Below, in pieces: positions 20,615-32,990 of a stretch of DNA of 64,000 nt (its first letter is position 1; each line of letters opens with the position of its first letter). This stretch comes from Anisodus tanguticus (taxonomy: Eukaryota; Streptophyta; Magnoliopsida; Solanales; Solanaceae). Position numbers and translations under genes: made by a program. The notes under the pieces were generated by a model. The model was not told where the DNA came from. It saw only the letters and a program-made list of their open reading frames with translations, and made no database searches. The stretch is taken from the NCBI GenBank assembly GCA_034509755.1, contig CM067547.1, positions 44,232,859 through 44,296,858 of the forward strand, in the 5' to 3' direction.

Positions 20615-21646
20615 TTGAAAGATCAACACAGAAATGTTTGTCAGGACATCAGCGCTGCAACGCTTGCTAGGGTTTCAAGGCGCTACCGCGGCTCCATGGT
20701 GGAGCGTCACGACACTAATGCATTTACAGAAACCAAAAGGTTTCTGCCTCTGCAGCGCTGCGGCTCCATGGTGGAGCTCCGTGGCGCTAATGCACTTATA
20801 GAAACCGAAAGGTTTTTGCCTTTGAAGATGATAGGGCTGATAGAGAGGCTTGCTTCAATTAGAACGAAGCTACAGAAGAATGTCGATACCACCCTCATCC
20901 TAAACTCTATTCCTCATTCCTTTGAAAACTTCATAGTGAATTTCAATATGAATGGAACGAAGGCGAGTCTGCCGGAGCTGCACAACATGCTCAAGACATT
21001 TGAGTCTTCCACCTCCAAAGGCAAAGTTGTGCTCATGGTGAGCTCTTCTAGACGACCCAAGCCGAAAGGCAATGAATGGCAGAAGAAGAAGGGCAAAGCA
21101 GTCACTGCGCCCTCAACTATGAATCCTAAGGGAGGTGTGAAGAAGAAAAAGGTATATCTGGCTAAGGATGAATGCCTCAACTGCCACAAGAAGGGGCATT
21201 GGAAGAAGGACTGCACGACACCAGGAGGAGGAAAAGCACCAGGTGCTTCTGCCTCTGGTGAACAAGGTATGTACGTCATTGAAATAAATATATCTATAAA
21301 TAAATCTCATTCCTGGGTATTGGATACCGATTGTGGCTCACACATTTGTACAAATGTGCAGGGGCTAACTAATAGCTGGAAGGTTGGACCAATGAAGGTA
21401 GACCTACGCGTTGGAAACGGAGCACGAGTGGATGCTGAGTGCGTAGGGACTTATAGATTAAATTTACCTTCTGCCTATTATTTAGTGTTGAATGATTGCA
21501 ACTATGTACCCTCGTTAACGAGGAATATCATTTCTATCCCAGTTTTGGACATGGAGGGATTTTCCTCATATATTTATAATGGCAGTCAAGTACTGTCTTT
21601 TGATAATATTATATATGGAACTGCTCCTCTTGTGGATGGATTATAA
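20615..21646 (+). pseudogene. Element C: gag (N-terminus deleted) and protease
   Basis: A 343-codon open frame, but its first 70 codons come from the GC-rich leader repeats. True gag starts at KMIGLIERL (about 20827). Features: ENFIVNFNMNGTK, a basic stretch, CCHC knuckle CLNCHKKGHWKKDC (about 21177-21217), then protease with WVLDTDCGSHICTN, where the family has a small residue (G or A) after DT. It ends with YVPSLTRNIISIPVLDMEG. A deletion joined leader to gag at a short TTTGAAGATGATAGGG match. It could not yield a normal capsid. Confidence 0.85.
20635..20828 (+). repeat. GC-rich leader repeats of element C
   Basis: Two units of about 80 bases, each with GCGGCTCCATGGTGGAGC (20689 and 20760), CTAATGCA and GAAACC(A/G)AAAGGTTT. 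The equivalent leader parts of D (about 32310-32620) and F (about 54630-54830) carry related GCCGCGGCGC motifs. Confidence 0.75.
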
Positions 21647-21654
21647 ACACTAAA

Positions 21655-22400
21655 CTATAGTCGAGAGATATTCAATGTACCAAATAAATGAGCCAAGATA
21701 AGTAATAGAAACTCTACCTACCTATGGCACTGTAGACTTGGTCATATCAACGAATCAAGGATAGCAAGGTTGAGGAAGTTAGACTATCTCGAAACATTTG
21801 ACTTGGAGTCTTATCGTAACTGTGAATCTTTCTTGAGAGGAAAGATGACCAATAAACCACTTTCTGGGAAAGGTGTGCGAGCCAAGGAGGTGCTTGAGTT
21901 GGTCCATACTGATGTATGTGGGCCATTCTCGACTTAAGCTAAAGGAGGCTTCCCATACTTCATCACTTTTACTGACGACTTCACAAGGTATGGATATGTG
22001 TATCTTATGAGACACAAATCCGAGGCTTTTGAGAAGTTCAAAGAGTACAAGTCGGAAGTAGAGAAGCAACTTGCAACAAGTATCAAGACCTTTCGATCGG
22101 ATCGAGGAGGTGAATACTTGAGCAAGGATTTTTTGGATTACTTAAAGCTATATGGAGTCTAGTCAGAGTGGACACCTCCTGGAACACCACAGATGAATGG
22201 TGTTGCCGAAAGGAGAAAGCGAACCTTATTGGATATGGTTCAATCAGGATGAGCTCTTCAGCTTTACCGACATACCTTTGGGGACATGCTATACAAACCT
22301 CGATGTATATTATGAGCAGGTTTCCTTCCAAGTCAGTAGAAAAGACACCCTATGAGATATGGTGTGGCAAGAAGCTAACTCTTAACATATGAGACCGTGG
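21655..22400 (+). pseudogene. Element C: GAG-pre-integrase and integrase core, with stops
   Basis: LWHCRLGHINESRIARLRKL (reading from about 21720; W-H-C-RLGH form) and the C..C pair damaged to CESFLRGKM (second Cys to Phe). The core shows HTDVCGPFST then a stop, FTDDFTRYGYVYLMRHKSEA, FRSDRGGEYLSKDF, a stop at about 22160, and NGVAERRKRTLLDM. The catalytic D, D and E are present but the frame has at least three stops. Confidence 0.85.
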
Positions 22401-24596
22401 GGGTGCCCTGCATATGTTAAGAAGATGCTCACTGACAAGTTGGAATCTAAAAGTGAGAAATATTACTTCGTGGGGTATCCAAAGAAAACTAAGGGATACT
22501 ACTTCTATCTTCCTGGAGAACATAAGGTCATTGTTTCCAGGAACGCACCTTTCCTTGAAGAAGAATATGTCTACAAGGAACATAGTTGCACAGAGATAGA
22601 ACTTGAATAAATTCAAGAACCACAAAATAACACAGAAGTTGAACCCTTGTCGAATGACCTAAACAAGGATTCAGTGGGAGTATCTGGTGAAGATTGGGTA
22701 CTTAGAGTACGCCCTTCAGCCAGTGGGAGTGCTGTGAGAGATAGTGCAGAAATGCAAGGCTCTCATACACAACCAATGGAAGATGATACGATGGTTGTAC
22801 ATCATTCCATTCAGGAAATACATAAAAATGACATTCCTGAAAGCTCTCAAGGTGATGGATTTTCCAACACACAAAGACATTCTCACAATCAAAATGCAAC
22901 AAATATTGAAATGCAGAATAATCAACTCCGTAGGACCACTAGGACTCATCATCCGCTTGAAAGACCTAATCTCCTTGTTGAAACACACAATGAGATAGAT
23001 ATTCCTGATGATGATGAACCTACAATCTACAGCGAAGCTATGTTAGACATTGATTCGCAGAGATGGCAAGAAGCCATGAAATCTGAGATGGACTCGATGT
23101 ACATAAATCAAGTTTAGAACTTGGTTGATTTGCCAACAGGGGTTAGACCCATAGAATGCAAATGGGTCTTCAAAAAGAAGATTGATACATATCGTAAGGT
23201 ACAGACTTATAAAGCAAGATTGGTGGCTAACGGTTATAATCAATGGCCTAGGGTTGATTATGATGAAACCTTTTCACCTGTTTCTAAGATTACGTCCATT
23301 CAGATTTTTCTTGCAATAGCTATATATTATGACTATGACATTTGGCATATGGACGTCTAAACTGCTTTCCTCAATGGTAATCTAGTCGAGGAGGTGTTTA
23401 TGAAACAACCTGAGGGTTTTTCACTTGAGTCCAAACCAAATGCCGTATGGAAGCTACAAAAGTCCATTTATGGCCTTAAGCAAGCCTCGAGGAGTTGGAA
23501 AATTTGCTTTGACAAGGATATCAAGTCATTAGATTTTGTCAGAAGCAAAGAGGATCCATGTGGTTATAGTAAACGCAAGGATGGGAGTATTTCCTTCATT
23601 ATCATATATGTAGATGACATATTGATAATGTGAGACAATAAGACTCTCCTGCAGTCAGTCAAGGAGTGGTTGTCCAGTACCTTCATGATGAAGGATTTAG
23701 GTGAAGGATGCTACATTCTTGGAATTAGGATCTATAGAGATAGACCTAATAGATTGTTAGGGCTGTCACAGTCAGTCTACATAGACAAAGTGCTTAGACG
23801 TTTTTCTATGGAAAATTCCAAGAAAGGCGGTCTACCAATGTGACAAGGCATCAAGTTATCTAAGAAGGATAGTCCTTCTAATACTATAGAACTTGAACGC
23901 ATGAAAAGGATCCCATATTCTTCGGCTATAGGATCGATCGTGTATTCCATAACCTGTACTAGGCCAGATGTCGCTTTTGCACTTAGTATGACTTGCAAAT
24001 TCCAGCAAAATCCTAGGGAAGAACACTGGAAAGCAGTCAAGAGTATTCTTAAGTATCTTAGACGACCTAAAGATTACTTCTTAGTCTATGGTTGGGAAGA
24101 AAAGCTAGCTGCTACTGGGTATACTGATGCTAGCTTCCAGACGGATGTTAATGACTACAAATCTTAGTCTGGGTACACGTTAATTTTCAATGGTGGAGCA
24201 GTAAGCTGGAAAAGTTTCGAACAAGCTACAACAATTGATTCGACAACAGAAGCTGAGTACATTGTTGGATCGGAAACTGGTAAAGAAGCTGTCGCGATTT
24301 CTGAGTTCCTGAAGGAACTAGGGGTTGTTCCAAGTGCCACTTGTCCAATAATGATATATTGTGACAACACTGGTGCGATTACGCAAGCTAAGGAACCAAG
24401 ATCAACTAACAGAAACAAGTATGTACCAAGGAAGTACCACATACTCTGGGAGATGGTGGAGACCGAAGAGATTAGATTAGACTATGTTCCCACAGAAGAT
24501 AATCTAGCTGACCCATTCACTAAACCATTAAGCTTAGTCAAGAATAATAGTCATTTTGAGAATATGGGTATTAGATATGTTGGAGATTGGCTCTAG
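22389..24596 (+). pseudogene. Element C: integrase tail, reverse transcriptase and RNase H
   Basis: Begins RPWGCPAYVKKMLTDKLESK (integrase tail), then a linker with NQNATNIEMQNNQLRRTTR, RT from about 23040 (RWQEAMKSEMDSMY, WVFKKKID, KARLVANGYNQ, then DVxTAFLNG with a stop at about 23358, SIYGLKQASRSW, and IIYVDDILIM followed by a stop at about 23631), and RNase H (YTDASFQTD, then AEYIVGSE, DNTGAITQAKEPRS and DPFTKPLSLV), ending with a stop at 24594-24596. Three or more stops interrupt the frame. RT catalytic YVDD is intact. Confidence 0.85.
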
Positions 24597-24599
24597 GCC

Positions 24600-24610
24600 A
24601 AGTGGAAGAT
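24600..24610 (+). other. Polypurine tract of element C
   Basis: AAGTGGAAGAT directly before the 3' LTR; D and F have AAGTGGGAGAT at the same place. Confidence 0.75.
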
Positions 24611-25976
24611 TGAAAGTATATTTATGTCCTAGAGACAATCTGTATTAGGACAAATATACTTTATACACATTCGTATTATTATTAATTGAGATTAATATTT
24701 TGGCATTTGCAATTATTGAATTATTAATTGATTGTTTGTAATATTCTATAATATGCATCCCTGGAGGTTACGCTGTTATTAATAGTGTGAGATATTAATA
24801 TTATAAGGTAACTCTTAAAATAGCATCGACTAATGATCATCGAGAATGGGATATCGATGATATGTGATAAGTCGACATGTGGTATGCATCACATCCTTAG
24901 AGGATGTAGTATGTCTCACCTGCTACGAGTAATGGCTACTTGTGATGGACACATGGATACTTTGGAAGTATTGGTATACCCTGTTGATATACTGTTTGTT
25001 ATACTTGTCTAAAGTATGATCAGCGTGAGGGAGATAGAAGTCCTTAGACTTGAGGTCAATACGCACCTTGTCTACAAAGTAATGTACTTTGATCCTGTCC
25101 TAACCTCAAATGCCTTATAGGTTGAGATACGGCTTGTATTGGGTACATTACGATGTGGATTAAAGGTGGAAGTTGTGCCAAGATTAGGATTCATTCCTTG
25201 AATATATATTCGAGAGAACACTCGGATTCTCAGTGATATTAGGTTGACTAAGTCATTGGCCAACGCAATAGACATATTTAGAATATGGTCTAGTTGTCAA
25301 CTAATATAGATGAGATACAATGATTAAGCCATTTGAATAGACACTTGACAAATCCTAAGCTTGATCGTGTGTGTCGTGAATGGAAGGATTTTATCTTACC
25401 ACATAGAGGTTAAGTTTACTGGATTCGTGTAAACGTACTTCACATATTTAGTTCGTCTTGTGGCGCCGTCTAGGAGTTCCATGTAGACCTTAATTTTATT
25501 AATGTCGATATGTGAAGGCCTATAGGGTCACACTATGTCGATTGTCCTTTCGATCTAAGGATGTATTGAGAGAGTATTAAATATTCTATTTTGAACCGGA
25601 TTAGGGTTTGACCTTGGGCCTGGTCTATAATTAGTGAAATTCTCTTCATTATTTACATACTAATTTTAGATTATCATTCTAAGCATTAGAGACTTAGAAT
25701 TAAAATACTCTCTTAAAACTCTGTCAGATTTCCTAGTTTTCCGAAAGAGAAATACATTGAAGTTTGGAGCTTGCAATCGTAAGGGCATTCACATGCGCAC
25801 CTATCGTAGATAAAGATACCAGATACTATAACCTGTAAGTTTTATGCTTTATGTTACAGGTTTTGATTGTTGTATAACCATACCAGATTATCAAAGTTGT
25901 TGGGGTAAGTAAGAAACAAAATTTTAAACTTCCGTTGTGCCTTACTTATGTATTTTGAACCCAACAAAACCCTACA
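24611..25976 (+). repeat. Element C 3' LTR, 1366 bp with internal deletion
   Basis: Starts TGAAAGTATATTTATG and ends CAACAAAACCCTACA. A deletion near 25590 removed the stretch of roughly 170 bases that holds the GC-rich cassette; the TATA box reads CTATAATTA. Confidence 0.9.
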
Positions 25977-26043
25977 CTACATTGGCTCCATACATTGGTG
26001 GCGGCTCCATCGTATTATTGGGATCAACTAAGGAGGACTCAGC
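25977..26043 (-). pseudogene. BOI/SBP1-like RING gene copy 2, 67-base exon piece trapped between elements C and D
   Basis: On the minus strand it encodes the spacer before the RING: ESSLVDPNNTMEPPPMYG, matching the SSSVDPNNNVELPPNI stretch of copy 1. It runs from the TCAGC target copy of D (26039-26043) to the CTACA copy of C (25977-25981). It has one base more than copy 1 near its RING end, so the upstream part and the RING are out of frame with each other. Confidence 0.8.
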
Positions 26044-27585
26044 TGTAGGGTTTTGTTGGGTACAAAGCACGTAAGTAAGGCACAACGAAAGTTTAAAAGT
26101 TTTGTTTCTTACTTACCCCAACAATATTTCGTGTATGGTTATACTATAATTAAACTTGTAACATAAAGCATTTACTTACAAGTTAGAATATCTGGAATCT
26201 TTTTCTACTGTGAGGTGCACACGCGATTGCCCTTCCAATTGCAAGTTCCAAGCTTCAATGTATTTCTCCTTCGGAAAGCTAGGAAATCCGGCAGAGGTTC
26301 GAGAGAGTATTTGATTCTAAGTCTCTAAGGCTTAGAATGTTTTTCCAAAAATTGGTATGTGAATAATGAAGGGAATGCCTCTATTTATAGTTGAAAATTA
26401 TGTCAAAACCGGATTAGGGTTTGACCTTGGGCCTGGCCTAAAAATCGATGCAGAGGCGCCGCGGCCCTAGGGTATGGGCGTCGCGGCGCTCAACGTGCAC
26501 CTGCACTATCTCGATTTATTTTCCGTGCATTTTTAATTAAATCCAAAATCCAATTTTGACTTAATTAAAATAATCATTATTCATTTAAATATCTCGATTC
26601 CAAATCGAACATTTAATTACTCTCTCAATACATCCTTAGATCGAAACGGACAATCGACATAGTGTGACCCTACAGGCCTTCTCATATCGACATTAATCAA
26701 ATTAAGGTCTATGCGGAATTCCTAGACGGCGTCGGAGGACGAACTCAATATGTAAAATACGTTTACACGAATCTAGTAAGCTTAACCCTTATGTGGTAAG
26801 ATAAAATTCTTTCATTCACGACACACCCGATCAAGCTTAGGATTTGTCAAGTGTCTATCGAAATGGCTTAATCATTATATCTCATCTATATTAGTTGACA
26901 ACTAGACCATATTCCAAATACGTCTATTGCGTTGGCCAATGACTTAGTCAACTTAATATCACTGAGAATCCGAGTGTTCTCCCGAATGTACATTCGAGGA
27001 ACGAATCCTAATCTTGGCTCAACTACCACCTTTAATCCACATAGAAATGTACCCAATGCAAGCCGTATCTCAACCTATAAGGCATTTGAGCTTAGGACGG
27101 GATCAAAGAACATTACTTTGTAGACAAGTCGCATATTGACCTCAAGTCTAAGGACTTCTATCTCCCACACGCTGATCATACTTTAGACAAGTTTAACAAA
27201 GTGTATATCAGCAGGGTATACCAATACTTCCAAAGTATCCATGTGTCTATCACGGGTAGCCATTACTCAGAGCAGGTGAGACATACTACATCCTCTAAGG
27301 ATGTGATGCAGACCACATGTCGACTTATCACATATCATCGATATCTCATTCTCGATGATTATTAGTCGAGGCTACTCTAAGAGTTACACGCTATCATGGA
27401 TATCTCACTCTATTAAAGACAACGTAAGTTCATGGGATGCACATTAATGAATAATTACAGACAATCAAATAATAATTCAATAATTGCAAATGTTAAAATA
27501 TTAATCCTCATTATTAATAATATGAATGTGTATAAAGTACATTTATCGTAATACAAATTGTCTCTTGGACATAAATATACTTTCA
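26044..27585 (-). repeat. Element D 3' LTR, 1542 bp
   Basis: Minus-strand start TGAAAGTATATTTATG (27585 leftward), end AAACCCTACA (to 26044). Forms an inverted repeat with the 3' LTR of C across 67 bases. Confidence 0.95.
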
Positions 27586-27599
27586 ATCTCCCACTTGGC

Positions 27600-29190
27600 C
27601 TAGAGCCAATCTCCAACATATCTAATGCCCATATTCTCAAAATGACCATTACGCTTGGCTAAGCTTAATGGTTTAGTGCATGGGTCAGCTAGATTATCGT
27701 CTGTGGGAACATAGTCTAATCTAATCTCTTCAGTCTCCACCATCTCCATAAGTATGTGGTACTTCCTTGGTACATGTTTGTTTCTGTTGGTTGATCTTGG
27801 TTCCTTAGCTTGCGCAATTGCACCAGTGTTGTCACAATAAACCGTTATTGGACAAGTGGCACTTGGAACAACCCCTAGTTCCTTTAGGAACTCAGATATC
27901 ATGACAACTTCCTTCCCAGCTTCCGATCCAGCAATGTACTCAGCTTCTATTGTCGAATCAGCAGTTGTAGCTTGCTTGAAACTTTTCCAACTCACTATTC
28001 TGCCATTGAAAATGAAGAATATCCAGACTGAGATTTGAAGTCATCAAGATCTGTCTGGAAGCTAGCATCAGTGTACCTAGTACATAGCAGCTTCTCTCGT
28101 CCACCATAGACTAAGAAATGTTCTTTAGTTCGTCTAAGATACTTAAGAATACTCTTGATTGCTTTCTAGTGTTCTTCCCCAGGATTCTGCTGGAATTTGC
28201 AAGTCATACTAAGTGCATGGACCACATCTGGCCTCGTACATGTCATGACATACATGATAGATCCTATAGCTGAAGCATATGGGATTATTTTCATGCGTTC
28301 AAGTTCTGCAACAGTAGAAGGACTATCCTTCTTTGATAACTTGATCCCTTGACCCATAGGAAGATTTCCCTTCTTGGAGTTTTCCATAGACAATCGTCTT
28401 AGCACTTTGTCTATATATGTGGACTGTGATATCCCTAACAATCTATTAGGCCTATCTCTATAGATCCTAATTCCAAGAATGTAGTAGGCTTCACCCAAGT
28501 CCTTCATCATGAAGGTGATGGATAACCATTCCTTGACTGATTGCATGAGAGTCTTAGTATCTCCCATTATTAATATGTCATCTACATATATAACAATGAA
28601 GACAATACTCCCTTCCTTGCGCTTACTATAAACGCAGGGATTTTCTTTGCTTCTAACAAAGTCAAACGATTTGACTGCTTTGTCAAAGCAAATATTCCAA
28701 CTCCTTGAAGCTTGCTTAAGCCCATAAATGGACTTTTATAGCTTGCACATAGCATTTGGTTTGGAATAAATTGAAAAACCCTAAGGTTGTTTCATATACA
28801 CCTCCTTAACTAGATTACCATTGAGGAAAAAGTTTTGACGTCCATCTGCCAAATGTCATACTCATAATATGTAGCTATTGCAAGCAAAATCTGAATGGAC
28901 TTAATCTTCACAACAGGTGAAAAGGTTTCATCATAATCGACCCCAAGCCGTTAATTATAACCTTTAGCCACAAATATTGCCCTATAAGTTTGTACCTTGC
29001 CATATGCATCAATCTTCTTCTTGAATACCCATTTGCATCCTATGGGTCTAACCCTTGTTGGAAAATCAACCAAGTTCCAAACTTGATTGATGTACACGAG
29101 TCCATCTCAAATTTTATGGCTTTTTTCCATCTCTGCGAATCAATGTCTAACATAGCTTCACTGTATGTTGTAGGTTCATCGTCATCAGGA
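27600..29190 (-). pseudogene. Element D: reverse transcriptase and RNase H
   Basis: From high to low coordinates: RT begins with RWKKAIKFEMDS, then WVFKKKID, ATYYEYD and a broken DVKTFSSMVI stretch (frameshift near 28830, where FLNG is expected), SIYGLKQASRSW (after a stop near 28738), YVDDILIMG (about 28580-28545, intact) and a 133-codon open stretch (28567-28166) with MMKDLGEAYYILGIRIYRD. RNase H follows: 27995-27600 has AEYIAGSEAGKE, YCDNTGAIAQAKEPRS and DPCTKPLSLA, ending with the stop at 27600. The usual DPFTKPL has become DPCTKPL. Non-functional through at least two stops and a frameshift. Confidence 0.85.
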
Positions 29191-29194
29191 ATGT

Positions 29195-30500
29195 CTATCT
29201 CATTGTGTATTTCAACAAGTAGATTAAGTCTTTCAGGCGGACGATGAGTCCTAGTGGTCCTACGGAGTTGAATATTATGTGTTTCAGTGTTTGTTGTATT
29301 CTGATTGTGAGAAGGTCTTTGTGTGTTGGAAAATCCATCACCTTGGGAGATTTCAGGAATGTCATTTTCATGTATTTCCTGCATGGGATGATGTACAACT
29401 ATTGTATCATCTTCCATTGGTTGTGTATGAGAGTCTTGCATTTCTGCACTATCTCTCATAACACTCCCACTGGCTGAAGGGCGTACTTTAAGTACCCAAT
29501 CTTCACCAGATACTCCCACTGAATCCTTGTTTAGGTCATTCGACAAGGGTTCATTTTCTGTGTTATCTTGTGGTTCTTGAATTTCCTCAAGTTCTATCTT
29601 TGTGCAGCTATGTTCCTTGTAGACATATTCTTCTTCAAGGAAAGTTGCGTTCCTGGAAACAATGACCTTATGTTCTCCAGGAAGATAGAAGTAATATCCC
29701 TTAGTTTCCTTTGGATACCCCACAAAATAATATTTCTCACTTTTAGATTCCAACTTGTCAGTAAGCATATTCGTTACATATGCAGGGCACCCCAGGGTCG
29801 CATGTGTTTAAGTGCTGGCTTCTTGTCGTTCCATATCTCATATGGAGTTTTCTCTACTGACTTTGAAGGAACTCTATTCATAATATAAATTGAGCTTTGC
29901 AATGCATAGCCCCAAAGGTATGTCGGTAGAGCTGAGAAACTCATCATGGATCTAACCATATCTAATAGGGTTCAATTTCTCCTTTAAGCAAGACCATTCA
30001 ACTGTGACGTTCCTGGAAGTGTCCATTGTGATTGGACTCCATGAAGCTTTAAATAATCCAGAAATTCATTACTTAAGTATTGGCCTCCTCGATCTGATCG
30101 AAGTGTCTTGATACTTTTTTCAAGTTGCTTCTCTACTTTTGACTTATACTCCTTGAATTTCTCAAAGGCTTTGGAGTTATGTTTATAAGATACACAAGCC
30201 CAAACCTTGTGAAATCATCTGTAAAAGTGATGAAGTAAGGGAAACTCCCTTAGCTTGAGTTGAAAATGGCCCACATACATCAGTATGGACCAACTCAAGT
30301 ACCTCTTTGGCTCGTACCTCTTTCCCTGAAAGTGGTTTGTTGGTCATATTTCCTCTCAAGCAAGATTCACAGTTACCATAAGACTCCAAGTCAAATGGTT
30401 CGAGGTAGTCTAACTTCCTCAATCTTGCTATCCTTGATTCGTTGATATGACCAAGTCTACAGTGCCATAAGTAGGTGGGGTTTCTTGGATTACTTATCTT
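29195..30500 (-). pseudogene. Element D: GAG-pre-integrase, integrase and linker
   Basis: LWHCRLGHINESRIARLRKL near 30465-30400, with an intact C..C pair (CESCLRGNMTNKPLS), HTDVCGPFST, then a frame change; the segment with SDRGGQYLS lies near 30095-30060, and the MNG-ERR motif near 30000-29960 is badly decayed (several substitutions). 29768-29040 is open and carries MLTDKLESKSEKYYFVGYPK, GEHKVIVSRNATFLEEEYV and the acidic, Gln-rich linker. Integrase is not functional. Confidence 0.8.
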
Positions 30501-30503
30501 AGC

Positions 30504-31400
30504 TCATTCATTCTGCACATTGAAAATTTCACGACTACAGTTTAAAATATACAATCCATCCATAAGAGGAGCATTTCCACAAACAAAACCATTAAAAGAC
30601 AGTACATAACTGCCATTGGCAATGAATGAGGAAAACTCCTCAATGTCTAACATTGGGATAGAAATGATATTCCTCGTTAATGAGGGAACAAAATAACAAT
30701 TATTTAGTTCTAAACAAAAGCCTGAAGGTAAATCTAATCTATAAGTTCCCACGCGTTCAGCATCTACTCGTGCTCTATTTCCAACGTGCAGGTCTACCTC
30801 CCAAAGTCCAACCTTTCTGCTGTTAATTAGGCCCTGCACATTACTACAAATGTGCGAGCCACAAGCGGTATCCAATACCCAGCAGTAGGAGTTACTTATA
30901 GACATATTTATTTCAATGACAAATATACTTTGTCCAGTAGAGGTAGAAGCACCCAGTGCTTTGCCTCCTCTTGGAGCTGTGTAGTCCTTCTTTAGAACAT
31001 GCGTTGGCATATATCCCCTTTTGTTTAGCTTATATTCGAAAGGGTCTCTCAATAGTTCATACTCCATCGTTTGAGACTATTTTTCATAGAGACTCTTCAA
31101 GTGTTCTAGCATTTCGTTGGGGCCAATGTTTTCATGTTGCCTTTGTAACTCCACAGTCATGGAAGACAACATTATACATTTTGCCAAGGTAGCATCGCTC
31201 AAACGTTTCTGATAAGCCACCTTGTCAAATAGGGCATACTAATCAGAGTTTTCAGCAGGGACTGTGGGGAATATTGTGTCCAACACATACTCAATTCTTT
31301 CTAGTCTTAACACCAATCGCAGATTTCTTAATCAGTCAGGGTAATTTGATCCAGTCAACTTGTTTTCTCGACCAACATTTTCAGTGATAGATTCGACATT
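30504..31400 (-). pseudogene. Element D: gag (middle deleted) and protease
   Basis: The gag start region lies near 31375 (NKLTGSNYPD with a stop after it, then VLRLERIEYVLDT). The helical region MLSSMTVELQRQHEN follows. A 187-codon open frame (31067-30504) begins MEYELLRDPFEYKLNKRGY and jumps from HVLK straight to KDYTAPRGGKALG, so roughly 110 codons including the CCHC knuckle are missing. Protease is present: WVLDTACGSHICSNVQG, then VGTYRLDLPSG and YFVPSLTRNIISIPMLD. The stretch after the DT is A, not G. Confidence 0.85.
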
Positions 31401-32977
31401 TTATACGATTGAAAAAACAAATAGACTTGAAATTAAACTCTAATATAATTTTTATTGAACACATTCGTTAACTAATTAACATGACATTTAGTTTAACTAG
31501 CTCCCACTATTTTAACATACTCTTCGACCCCATGAAAGAATACAAACTCATATCAAATATGGTCATAATGGGCCATGATCCAGGTGCATGCTATCTCCGC
31601 ATTTGTTGTGGCTGATAACTTCAACATCACAACCTGGTAGGTCTCTAAACCAATTACAAACAATTTGTAACTCATGTTTGACCGAATATTCTAAACAATA
31701 AATCTGCGTCCCTCGGCTTATCCGACACTGTGGCACCAAGACAGCCTAGCAAGTCAACCCCGTTATGCGACTGTAATTATGTATCTAAGTGAGTTTTGCC
31801 TTATAGAGCAAATATTGTGGTGTAAATACTCATGAAGGTTTATCACCCACTTCTACATTTAACATACATCTATGAAAGAGTCTGAGTCCTCATAGACTTA
31901 GAGCAAATGCTATGGCATAAATACTCATCTCGCCAAAAAGGATTTTGCACTACAATTAATTATAACGGACGACGCGTTCATTTCAAATGAGACTTGTATT
32001 AAAATTTTAGGGAACATTTTAATTCAGGGTTTTAACCAAGAACAACACTTTTTCACCATATCCAATATGACATCTTAATATTATGCAAAACTAATGACAC
32101 ATATAGTTTGGGAACCGTCAACCCAATATGCATGATATAAGATGGTTTAATCAAATACCGGGCGCCACCTGCCCAGACAGTTATAGCAGACGCTATTCTA
32201 GTAATTTAAATGACAAACAATTTGACATTTAGCACATAAACAGTATACTTATCAAATATACTGTATAATAATAATCATGGGTTAAACATTCTGAATTTTT
32301 TTTTCGACCGTCGGGGCCGCGGCGCTAATCATTAGGGTCGCGGCACCAGTGATGCAGAAACCGAATTTCTGCTTCTCCAATGCATTAGAGCCGCTACACT
32401 CCATCATGGGGCCACGACACTTGCAAGGCAGAAACCTTCAGCTTGCATTAGGGCCATGGCGCTCTACCATGGGGCCACGGTGCCTAATGTCTAGAAAGTC
32501 CAAAACTTAAAAAATGAAGCATTAGGGCCGCGGAGCTCCACCATAGAGCCGTGATGCTTCCTTGAAACCTAGCAAGCGCCGCGGTGCCCTACCATAGGGT
32601 CACAGCGCCGACGTCCTGACAAAACGTTTCTGTGTTGATTCTTAATATCGTTCGAGCCCTAAATCCAATTTAGGGATCAAATCACAGGTCCTTATCATCA
32701 TCCACCATTATCAATAACGCCCATATCGACCATCATCCGTTCTTACTCGTTCTTAGCCGTGCACCATGCAATGAGCCGGACAACGCACTTTGACTTAGTT
32801 CGAGTTAGAGCGGAATGATTTCCTCGAGTTAGCATAGGAGATAATTTAGGGTGATATTAAAGGTCAACATCTGTTCAAGACATGTAAGATTTCAAGAAAC
32901 TTCGTTTTAATCCAATTTTATGTTTAACTCATATTATTGTTCTATTCAATTGTTATATAATCATTGAACCAACCTGT
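31401..32977 (-). other. Element D: long untranslated leader
   Basis: About 1.58 kb between primer-binding site and gag with no open frame of note. It is strongly similar to the leader of F (53691-55194). The part nearest the LTR holds GC-rich repeats (about 32310-32620: GGGCCGCGGCGCT, GGGCCACGGTGC and similar), followed by a conserved block with GGGCGCCACCTGCCCAGAC (32160-32178, plus strand). Confidence 0.75.
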
Positions 32978-32989
32978 GCTCTGATACCA
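32978..32989 (-). other. Primer-binding site of element D
   Basis: Minus strand TGGTATCAGAGC, one base after the 5' LTR. Confidence 0.9.
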
Positions 32990-32990
32990 C

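Larger units (their letters stand above)
18725..25976 (+). mobile_element. Copia element C (C/D/F family, Angela-size LTRs), 7252 bp
   Basis: LTR, primer-binding site, leader, gag-PR, integrase, RT-RNase H, LTR on the plus strand. Target duplication CTGCA (18720-18724) and CTACA (25977-25981), one mismatch. It lies inside the last exon of the RING gene. LTR length of about 1.5 kb fits the Angela type, but lineage needs an RT tree. Decayed: gag N-terminus and much of the leader deleted, many stops, 3' LTR with an internal deletion of roughly 170 bases. It is the most decayed of the three full-length members. Confidence 0.9.

Noticed and set aside
29244..29888. Plus-strand frames opposite the integrase/linker of element D (and the same opposite C and F)
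   Set aside because: Antisense shadows of a conserved retroelement frame; their recurrence follows from the sense strand.
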